From contig JAYWGJ010000351.1 of assembly GCA_043778315.1 (NCBI GenBank), forward strand, positions 1-17,532: a stretch of DNA of 17,532 bases, read 5' to 3'. A program made the position numbers and the translations under genes. Below are positions 9,301 through 13,963 of the stretch, one piece after another. The DNA comes from JBEEMU01 sp043778315 (lineage in GTDB: Bacteria; Bacteroidota; Bacteroidia; Chitinophagales; Saprospiraceae). Numbering within the stretch: position 1 is the stretch's first letter; each line of letters opens with the position of its first letter. The notes below the pieces were generated by a model. That model had not been told where the DNA came from. It searched no databases and saw only the letters and a list, made by a program, of their open reading frames with translations.

Positions 9301-9523
9301 CACTCTCTAACGGGCGCGTCACAAACTTCTCTACTTCCTCCGCCGACCGTCCAGGCCACTGCGCGATAATGATAATTTGTGTATTAGTTACGTCAGGAAA
9401 CGTCTCGATAGGTGTATTGAGGTACGCAAATGCACCTATTACCACCATTATAGCCGTCAGAAAGAATACTAGTATTCTATGTCGGAGCGAAAACCCTATT
9501 ATGTTTTTAATTAACTTATTCAT
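6398..9523 (-). CDS. CzcA/CusA family heavy-metal efflux RND pump
   Basis: 1041 residues, full length for the HME-RND family: a proton-driven inner-membrane pump that works as a trimer with a periplasmic adaptor and an outer-membrane channel. The N-terminal helix is followed by the motif TPIETFPDVTNTQI, two large periplasmic loops (about 40-335 and 555-870), and the proton-relay motif of helix 4, DFGIIIDGAVVMVE, at 396-409 with Asp396, Asp402 and Glu409. The C-terminal membrane block ends near residue 1025. Aligned by eye from memory, the Met triad of the Cu/Ag pump CusA is not evident (Asn at the ...YFNVQIQ position, Glu669 in DEAVAG), which favours a divalent cation such as Zn, Co or Ni over Cu/Ag. 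It lies downstream of the adaptor gene; a 410-base repeat-filled gap separates them. Confidence 0.96.
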   Translation of the reverse strand: MNKLIKNIIGFSLRHRILVFFLTAIMVVIGAFAYLNTPIETFPDVTNTQIIIIAQWPGRSAEEVEKFVTRPLESVLNSVQKKVNLRTNSSFGLSYTRIIFDDDVDDPFARQQVMSRLASVDLPDGVKPDVQPPYGPTGEVYRYTLKSDTRSIRELTTIQNWVLDREFKSVQGIADVNSFGGEEKIYEIDVNPNLITKYNLSALDVYQAVEKSNVNVGGDVIERNGQSYVVRGIGLLSNIKDIENIIITNTGGVPITVKQVANVRESGKPRLGWVSRDNQEDVIEGIIVMRKGENPAQVLGRIEEKVKDLNDNILPKDVKISTFYDRTNLMDFCTETVIHNLLEGIVLVTLIVLVFMADWRTTVIVSIIIPLALLFAFTLMRLKGMTANLLSMGAIDFGIIIDGAVVMVEGLFVALDHKAHEVGMEKFNKLSKLGLFKTVGAEMGKSIFFSKLIILTCLVPIFAFQKVEGKMFSPLAWTLGFALLGALVYTLTLVPALSSVLLRKNVREKNNFFVNFITNTTARAFDIVYKYPYTSLLVSVLALGLSFFSATFLGTEFLPELNEGALWVEAELPLSVSLPEAKITSDKMIDIIRENPEVKQTLSQIGRTNDGTDPKGYFNVQIQVDLKKKGEWEKGLTEEQLIDRMDKELSKIPGILLNYSQPIRDNVDEAVAGVNASMAIKIFGPDFDKLDDLANQTVDAIQGVKGVEDLGVLRNLGQPEMRITLDQEKMARYGISAADANAVIEMALGGKEATELFEGERKFDIRIRYPKEFRDDEEKIGNLMIPANDGSKIPLKEISTVSKKTGPIFIFRDNNMRYIAAKFSVRGRDLGGTIKEAQEKMAAKVKLPKGYKVTWCGEFENQIRASNTLANVVPLCLLAIFLILFTMFGNAKDATLVLLNVPFALIGGIIALHLTHTNFSISAGIGFIALFGVCIQNGVILISVFRKNLDAKMNIDAAIREGVLSRVRAVVMTALMAMIGLMPAAVSTGIGSETQKPLAIVVIGGLVTATVLTLLILPVIYSLVHKFMHDRKNRKLIHRVN

Positions 9524-9535
9524 TTTTATATTTTT

Positions 9536-9550
9536 TTGGTTTGATTGTAA
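9536..9550 (-). promoter_or_regulatory. Shared leader motif before the RND pump gene
   Basis: On the - strand this reads TTACAATCAAACCAA and ends 12 bases before the pump start codon. The identical 15-mer lies 9 bases before the TolC-like gene, and an 11-of-12 version precedes the adaptor gene. Role unknown; it could be an operator or a translation-leader element. Confidence 0.5.
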
Positions 9551-9560
9551 TAATACTTTT

Positions 9561-9592
9561 TATAATTATGAATTATAAATTATAAATTATAT
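9561..9592. repeat. AT-rich 7-bp-period array
   Basis: Repeats of the 7-mers AATTATG and AATTATA in tandem. Related arrays occur at 9866-9932, 11123-11156 and 11758-11797, all in the spacers of the efflux cluster. Confidence 0.65.
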
Positions 9593-9601
9593 TCAGAGGG
9601 G

Positions 9602-9865
9602 TTATAAATTCATGCGTTAAGGGGTGGTTTTATAATTTTGTACCTATAAATGTATGCGTTAAGGGGTCAGTTTATAATTTTGTACCTATAAATGTACGCG
9701 TTAAGGGGTGAGTTTATAATTTTGTACCTATAAATGTACGCGTTAAGGGGTGAGTTTATAATTTTGTACCTATAAATGCACGCGTTAAGAGGTAAGTTTA
9801 TAATTTCGTACCTATAAATGTACGCGTTAAGGGGTAAGTTTATAATTTTGTACCTATAAATGTAC
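9602..9865. repeat. 42-bp tandem repeat array between adaptor and pump genes
   Basis: Units of 42 bp start at 9629, 9671, 9713, 9755 and 9797; a partial unit (about 27 bp) starts at 9839 and another partial precedes at about 9602. The unit reads TTTATAATTTTGTACC, then TATAAATGTACGCG, then TTAAGGGGTGAG, with few substitutions. Because 42 is a multiple of three, the - strand stays open as a 14-residue peptide repeat (YIYRYKIINSPLNA), but this frame has only a TTG start and no other gene features, so it is not called as a gene. Each unit carries a TAATTTTG string matching the -7 box on the + strand, without a -33 box at the right spacing. Confidence 0.92.
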
Positions 9866-9932
9866 AAATTATATAATTCATAATTACCAACCCCCCGTTC
9901 ATCACTAATTTATAATTCATAATTCATAATTA
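9866..9932. repeat. AT-rich 7-bp-period arrays next to the adaptor stop codon
   Basis: Two short tracts (9866-9887 and 9907-9932) are built from AATTCAT and AATTTAT 7-mers, separated by about 20 bases with a C-run. The second tract stops two bases from the adaptor stop codon. Confidence 0.65.
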
Positions 9933-9933
9933 C

Positions 9934-11055
9934 CTACCCTTCCTTCAATCCGTTATAGATAAAGAGCTGTCCTTTGGAGATTACTTTTTCGCCACTTTTG
10001 ACCCCCGAAGAGATATAGGTATTATATCCTGATGCTTTAAGTACAGCTACCTCTCTAATATCTACACTACATTTATTTTTATAGACCACCACATAGTTTT
10101 TACCAAATTCAAATATAACGCTCGAGGACGGTACGGTTACTGCTTGCTGTTGCTCGGTATTAAATACCGTTACTGTCGTAAACATTTGTGGACGCAACGG
10201 CGTTGTGGTATTGTTCATCAGTTGAATGCGGGCTTTTGCGGTCTTGCTTAAAGGGTCTAATACTGTATTTATCTTAGCTATTCGCCCATCAAACACCCTA
10301 TCAGGATACGCTAAGGCTTTTATTTTCACCGCGTAACCCTCATGTACCTTCGCAAGGTCTTGCTCGTATATATTCGCTAATACCCAAACTTCCGCCATAT
10401 CCCCTATTGTAAATAAAGCATCGGTATTGTCGCCACGCACCACCATACCTTCTACTATTTTTTTATCCAAAACGTAGCCGTTAGCGGGTGCGCGCAGCGT
10501 AATTTCACCCTTCGCATTAGCGTTGCTATATACATCTATGACCGTGCGCGCCTTAGCGTTATTTGCTACCGCTTTACTGTATTCCTCCTTAGCCTGCATA
10601 TACTCGCGCTCGGAGCTAATGCCTGTTTTGTATAGGCTTTCGGCACTTTCCATAGCCTTGCGCGCTATATCTACGTCCACTTTCGAGGTCGCTATTTCGT
10701 TGTAATTACTCGCTACCTCTATACTTTTGAGCGTAGCTAATACCTGACCTTTTTTTACATAGTCGCCGAGGTTCGCGTGTACACTTAGTACCTGTCCGCC
10801 TGTCGGCGACATTACTTTTGATACTTTATCTTCGTTAAACGATACCTCCCCGTTTAGTTGCAGCTCGTCCTGAATGTTCTGCGTAGTCACGTCTTCTATT
10901 TTTATCATCTTCGCGAGCGTGTCGCTAATACAAAATCCTTTTTTAGGAGCTTCTGCGGCGGCTTCGGGCTTTGCTTTTTCACAAGAGGAGAGGAGCGCGA
11001 GCGCGATTGATAGTATCAAAATACTATTGAGGGCTTTTATTGGTTTGATTTTCAT
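9934..11055 (-). CDS. RND efflux periplasmic adaptor, CzcB-like lipoprotein (membrane fusion protein)
   Basis: 373 residues. A signal peptide with lipobox LLSSC puts the lipid anchor on Cys25. The order of parts is normal for an HlyD/CzcB adaptor: the opening GFCISDTLAKMIKIEDV region, a beta-barrel strand LNGEVSFNEDK, the first lipoyl half (SPTGGQVLSVHANLGDYVKKGQVLATL, about 82-109), an alpha-helical hairpin (about 112-180), the second lipoyl half (ITLRAPANGYVLDKKIVEGMVV), then barrel and membrane-proximal domains ending near residue 373. It links the inner-membrane pump to the TolC-type channel. Start chosen at the ATG that gives the lipoprotein signal. No His-rich metal-binding tail is present. 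The pump gene lies downstream after 410 bases, the small DUF4097-like gene 181 bases upstream. Confidence 0.94.
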   Translation of the reverse strand: MKIKPIKALNSILILSIALALLSSCEKAKPEAAAEAPKKGFCISDTLAKMIKIEDVTTQNIQDELQLNGEVSFNEDKVSKVMSPTGGQVLSVHANLGDYVKKGQVLATLKSIEVASNYNEIATSKVDVDIARKAMESAESLYKTGISSEREYMQAKEEYSKAVANNAKARTVIDVYSNANAKGEITLRAPANGYVLDKKIVEGMVVRGDNTDALFTIGDMAEVWVLANIYEQDLAKVHEGYAVKIKALAYPDRVFDGRIAKINTVLDPLSKTAKARIQLMNNTTTPLRPQMFTTVTVFNTEQQQAVTVPSSSVIFEFGKNYVVVYKNKCSVDIREVAVLKASGYNTYISSGVKSGEKVISKGQLFIYNGLKEG

Positions 11056-11074
11056 CTTAATTATGGTTTGAAAC

Positions 11075-11086
11075 GGTTTAATTGTA
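11075..11086 (-). promoter_or_regulatory. Shared leader motif before the adaptor gene (imperfect copy)
   Basis: On the - strand it reads TACAATTAAACC, matching the TACAATCAAACC core of the 15-mer found before the channel and pump genes at 11 of 12 positions. It ends 19 bases before the adaptor start codon. Confidence 0.4.
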
Positions 11087-11122
11087 TAACTGAAATGGTG
11101 TTGTAGTACTTATAGAGCATTC

Positions 11123-11156
11123 CTAATTTATAATTTATAATTCCTAATTATAAATA
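11123..11156. repeat. AT-rich 7-bp-period array upstream of the adaptor gene
   Basis: Tandem AATTTAT/AATTCCT-type 7-mers in the spacer between the small exported protein gene and the adaptor gene; same family as the arrays at 9561, 9866 and 11758. Confidence 0.6.
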
Positions 11157-11236
11157 TTCTTATCGGCGTAATATAAATATAGCTTTCAAAGGCGCAAATG
11201 TGTTTTTTAAAATATATTTATATATTAATTAACCCT

Positions 11237-11665
11237 TTAAGGGTTTTTTTTGAACACAGAAACAATCTTTGTGTAGTCGGGTATTTCTATAATATAATTG
11301 CGTAGCTCCTGCAAAGGTCTTTTATTGACTGCAATCGTTTCGATATCCGCATTACTGATAAGCAAACTACCGTCCGCGAGCTTTTCGGATTGCAGGGTGA
11401 AGTGACCAAGGTCGTTCAACTCCTCAAAATCATCGTCCGAAATGTTTTTATCATCTACATTAGTGATAACGGTGACTATCGCTTCGGCTTCGTTAGCAGG
11501 TTTGTAGTAGCGCACGCGCCAGTTAGCGTCGTGCAGGGCTAAACTCACCGTAGTAATACCCCTCAAAGAGAACGATTTGACCAAATTGTGTTTGCTATCC
11601 ATCTGTCCGAAGCATTGCACGCTTACAAGCGTCGCGATAACGATACTAAAAATGATTTTTTGCAT
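11237..11665 (-). CDS. Exported small DUF4097-like protein inside the efflux cluster (paralog of the 73-585 protein)
   Basis: 142 residues, function unknown. Residues 1-20 form a signal peptide (CFG|Q). The mature part aligns by eye along its whole length with residues 20-125 of the protein at 73-585: LVKSFS at 28-33, a following strand (VSLALHDANWRVRYY against MSIDLRNAKVSIKQH), VVTNI/VITNV, an FTL/YDL strand, and the end IPDYTKIV against VPRYMNV. It lacks the lysine-rich tail. Both look like the first part of a DUF4097-type domain without the beta-helix. It lies between the TolC-like and adaptor genes in the same direction, so it may be co-expressed with the pump and act in the periplasm. 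The stop codon lies in a small palindrome. The assignment to DUF4097 is an inference. Confidence 0.78.
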   Translation of the reverse strand: MQKIIFSIVIATLVSVQCFGQMDSKHNLVKSFSLRGITTVSLALHDANWRVRYYKPANEAEAIVTVITNVDDKNISDDDFEELNDLGHFTLQSEKLADGSLLISNADIETIAVNKRPLQELRNYIIEIPDYTKIVSVFKKNP

Positions 11666-11757
11666 AATAAACGTATTGAAATAAGGGTAACGGGTAGCAA
11701 AATAGCTTTCCGCGCAATAATTTATAGCGTAATAAATACTAATTACTTTCTGCTGCG

Positions 11758-11797
11758 CAATAATTCATAATTCATAATTTATAATTCATAATTATAA
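11758..11797. repeat. AT-rich 7-bp-period array overlapping the TolC-like stop codon
   Basis: Five or so 7-mers (ATTCATA, ATTCATA, ATTTATA, ATTCATA, then ATTATAA) run in tandem and cover the stop codon of the TolC-like gene at 11792-11794. Confidence 0.7.
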
Positions 11798-13060
11798 CAT
11801 CGTTTTCCCAACCGCAAAGTTCACATCTTCCCGTGCTTGGTCTATATTAAATAGGGTCTGCAACTGCTGCAACTGCGTATCTTTGTAGCTTTCATAGAAG
11901 TCGATAAACTCCACTAAGCCTATTTCACGCTTCGCATAGCTTTTGGTGAGGTTTTGCATCAGTGTCGCGTACCGCGCTAAAAAGTCTTTTTCCTCTGGGT
12001 TGCTTAGCTGCTGCAATTGCACATATCTGCTATACGTTGCCCACACCTCCGTCTTTATTTGCTCTCCTATTTGATTTTGCAAGGCTTCTTGTTGCTTCAC
12101 GCCAAACTCCGCCGCTTTTATATTGCCCTGGTTTTTATTGAAAATAGGCAACGGCAACGACACATTGACCCCCGTGTAGTGCGGCGTGAAGTTAGAGCCA
12201 CGGTCGTAGTTGATACCTACGTTCAGGTCAGGATACTTTAAGGCTTGCTGATACACCAAGTTTTTTTGTTGCAACGCCAAATTAGACTTTGCGATAGCTA
12301 TATCGGGACGCTCAGCAAGTGCCGTATTGAGCAAGTCGGCTACTACCGCACTTTTGAGTGCCGCTCTCGGGTTTTCGATGCTAATAATAGTGTCGCCGCC
12401 TGCCCGCAGCAAGATTTTGAGGTCTCCTTGCGCTTGCAAATAAACTACCTGCTCATCATTGATATTGTGTCTGATGCCGCTTTGCAACGCCTCCAACCGC
12501 ACCTGCTCTTTTGCTGCCATATTCCCCTGCTGCACCTGCGTTCGCACCGCGTTGAGTAGTTGTTGTATGGTCGTTTGTTCGCGTCGGTAGAGGCTTATTT
12601 TGGCTTCGGCTTGCGCCAACGTCGTCACGTCCACCCGCAATTGATAGCGCAAATGCCGTAGCAAATCATTGAGTTGATAGCCCGCTAAGTTTTCGTTTTC
12701 TGCCGTGAGTTCGATAAGCTTTTTGCGCTTCCCTGCCAACCGTATGAGTTGTTGTACCTGTACAAACTCTTGGTTTAAGCCCATAAACGGAGCTGGTGGA
12801 CCACCAAAATTGAACAAATTGTTCTCTACGGTGAGCGTCGGGTTGTCCCAAAGCCGCGTTTGGTCAGTCAGTGCTTTTGCGATGTCAGTATTGTACTTAG
12901 TGGCAAGTACCGTGAGGTTTTTGGTGATAAACCGCGCTTCGGCAGCCTGTGGCGTAAGGCGCAAAGTGTCTCGAGGAGTATCTTTTGAAGCGTCTTGCGC
13001 ATGGCTTGTAGCAGCCCATAACAAGACCAAAAGGCTTGTTACATAACGAATGTAATACAT
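11792..13060 (-). CDS. TolC/CzcC family outer-membrane efflux channel
   Basis: 422 residues. Residues 1-21 form a signal peptide (SHA|Q). The mature protein has the duplicated TolC layout: long helical stretches (about 40-230 and 240-420) with beta-strand blocks WDNPTLTVENNLFNF (first repeat) and YPDLNVGINYDRGSNFTPHYTGVNVSLPLPIFNKNQG (second repeat), the latter being the typical TolC-family signature. It would form the trimeric outer-membrane exit duct for the pump encoded downstream. Length is usual for CzcC-like members. It is the first of the three core efflux genes in transcription order. An identical 15-base leader motif precedes it and the pump gene. Its stop codon lies in an AT-rich 7-bp-period array. 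Confidence 0.94.
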   Translation of the reverse strand: MYYIRYVTSLLVLLWAATSHAQDASKDTPRDTLRLTPQAAEARFITKNLTVLATKYNTDIAKALTDQTRLWDNPTLTVENNLFNFGGPPAPFMGLNQEFVQVQQLIRLAGKRKKLIELTAENENLAGYQLNDLLRHLRYQLRVDVTTLAQAEAKISLYRREQTTIQQLLNAVRTQVQQGNMAAKEQVRLEALQSGIRHNINDEQVVYLQAQGDLKILLRAGGDTIISIENPRAALKSAVVADLLNTALAERPDIAIAKSNLALQQKNLVYQQALKYPDLNVGINYDRGSNFTPHYTGVNVSLPLPIFNKNQGNIKAAEFGVKQQEALQNQIGEQIKTEVWATYSRYVQLQQLSNPEEKDFLARYATLMQNLTKSYAKREIGLVEFIDFYESYKDTQLQQLQTLFNIDQAREDVNFAVGKTML

Positions 13061-13069
13061 ATATATTGG

Positions 13070-13084
13070 TTGGTTTGATTGTAA
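13070..13084 (-). promoter_or_regulatory. Shared leader motif before the TolC-like gene
   Basis: Identical 15-mer (TTACAATCAAACCAA on the - strand) to the one before the pump gene; it ends 9 bases before the channel start codon. Confidence 0.5.
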
Positions 13085-13094
13085 ATAAAGCGGA

Positions 13095-13287
13095 TAGTGT
13101 TCAGTGATTAACGTTCAGTGAACAACGCATAGTGAATAGTGAACAGTTTTACCGCACGGGTTATTATCGTTAATTACTGAACATTAATCACTATTTCACT
13201 GTTAGTTGTTCAGCAAAAAAACTGTTCACTGTTAGTTGTTCGCTAAAAAACTGTTCACTGTTCACTGTTAGTTGTTCACTAAATAAA
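13095..13287. repeat. GTTCACT-type 7-bp-period repeats with inverted arms
   Basis: The left part (about 13095-13150) is built of AGTGAAC/AGTGAAT units, the right part (about 13197-13287) of TGTTCAC and TGTTAGT units. The right part also repeats at larger scale: CACTGTTAGTTGTTC begins at 13197 and 13227 (30 bp apart), then again at 13263 after an extra 7-mer. The 13-mer at 13138-13150 has perfect reverse complements at 13218-13230 and 13247-13259, so a large stem can form. The array lies between the 133-residue protein gene and the TolC-like gene; no gene is seen in this spacer. Confidence 0.8.
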
Positions 13288-13340
13288 AAAGCCCTTACCG
13301 AGTGCCACGCACGTCAGTAAAAGTCCGCTTTCTCCTCGGT
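13285..13340 (-). terminator. Possible terminator or structured RNA after the 133-residue protein gene
   Basis: On the - strand ACCGAG (13340-13335) pairs with CTCGGT (13302-13297), enclosing a 32-base region with a small GTGC/GCAC hairpin. A six-T run follows six bases further on. The distance from stem to T-run is longer than usual, so the terminator role is uncertain. Confidence 0.45.
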
Positions 13341-13366
13341 GAAAGAAGAAAACAAGTGTAGCGATG

Positions 13367-13768
13367 TTAAATCAAGAAAATTTGCAGACCCGCACCTATC
13401 AACCGATAGTGCGGCAAGCCGATGGCAGTGGGGAAAGGGAAAATTTTATTCTTTTGATGCGCAATTAATACCGCGTGCGTGTCCGCAAAGGCAGTATTCG
13501 TATAATTGCAAGTGGTGTTAGTGTAATAGTGATCTTCGGTGTGTGTTTCTTCATCGTCTATTTCTACAATGTTCATCACATCAACCGTAGCAATAGGTTG
13601 CGTATAAGTATCGGTATAGTTATATAACGGCGTTATAAGTACATTTGTGCCTACGGCTATTTGAGTCGCCTTAGCTATTGACGGTAATACTTGCAAAGTA
13701 CTACTGCCTGCCGCCGTAGCCACATTCAGAACACTTATTAGTAGATATGTCAATATATTTAAGACCAT
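13367..13768 (-). CDS. Small exported or membrane-anchored protein of unknown function, first gene of the efflux cluster
   Basis: 133 residues from the ATG at 13768, not recognised. Residues 1-19 are hydrophobic (MVLNILTYLLISVLNVATA), consistent with a signal peptide. The mature part is rich in Thr, Asn and Tyr, and has an acidic/histidine patch (EIDDEETHTEDHYY) that could bind metal, a single Cys, and a hydrophobic end LIGAGLQIFLI. An in-frame ATG at 13810 would add 14 basic residues, but the -7 box at 13808-13815 would place the transcript start downstream of it, and the hydrophobic segment begins directly at 13768, so the shorter form is preferred. It precedes the TolC-like gene in the same direction, after a 306-base repeat-filled spacer. 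Confidence 0.65.
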   Translation of the reverse strand: MVLNILTYLLISVLNVATAAGSSTLQVLPSIAKATQIAVGTNVLITPLYNYTDTYTQPIATVDVMNIVEIDDEETHTEDHYYTNTTCNYTNTAFADTHAVLIAHQKNKIFPFPTAIGLPHYRLIGAGLQIFLI

Positions 13769-13807
13769 TGTTCTCTTATTTTTCTTTGTTTTGCTTCTTT
13801 GACAATG

Positions 13808-13815
13808 CAAATGTA
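13808..13815 (-). promoter_or_regulatory. Bacteroidota -7 box upstream of the efflux cluster
   Basis: On the - strand it reads TACATTTG, an exact TAnnTTTG match, 39 bases before the start at 13768. No TTTG -33 box is seen at 19-21 bases. It supports the shorter start of the first cluster gene. Confidence 0.5.
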
Positions 13816-13906
13816 GGTCATGTTTAATCTAATCATCATGTATTAACGCCTAATTAACAAACGGAAATGTTGTTTTTGTTATTCTAAACTTACATACGGG
13901 TTATAA

Positions 13907-13938
13907 TTTGTATGGCAATATAAAAAGCCCTACCTTTG
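13907..13938 (+). promoter_or_regulatory. Bacteroidota-type promoter for pyrG
   Basis: TTTG at 13907-13910 and TACCTTTG at 13931-13938 are spaced by exactly 20 bases, a full match to TTTG-N19-21-TAnnTTTG. The box ends 25 bases before the pyrG start codon. This is the best promoter in the window. Confidence 0.8.
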
Positions 13939-13963
13939 TCGTCCATAGTGGATAACTAAAATT

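Noticed and set aside
9629..9865. Series of + strand promoters (TAATTTTG) in the 42-bp array
   Set aside because: The -7 strings match but no TTTG lies 19-21 bases upstream in any unit; kept only as a remark.
9667..9867. Open frame on the - strand encoding a 14-residue peptide repeat (YIYRYKIINSPLNA)
   Set aside because: It lies wholly within the 42-bp tandem array, starts with TTG, has no other gene features and stays open only because the period is a multiple of three.
11228..11251. Palindrome AACCCTTTAAGGGTT followed by T-run, terminator-like on the + strand
   Set aside because: No + strand gene reads into it. On the - strand it overlaps the stop codon of the small exported protein gene and lacks a following T-run, so it is probably a coincidence of the AAA-AAA-AAC-CCT end codons.
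13095..13287. CRISPR array
   Set aside because: Repeats are 7-bp-period and about 30 bp apart with no unique spacers, and no cas genes are present; the 42-bp and 83-bp arrays likewise have no spacers.
13285..13340. Known riboswitch class
   Set aside because: The stem with internal hairpin does not match any riboswitch consensus I can recall, and it lies after, not before, the nearest gene on the - strand.
13769..13810. Longer start of the 133-residue protein at 13810
   Set aside because: It would add a basic 14-residue stretch ahead of the hydrophobic leader and its ATG overlaps the -7 box, so it would lie at or before the transcript start.
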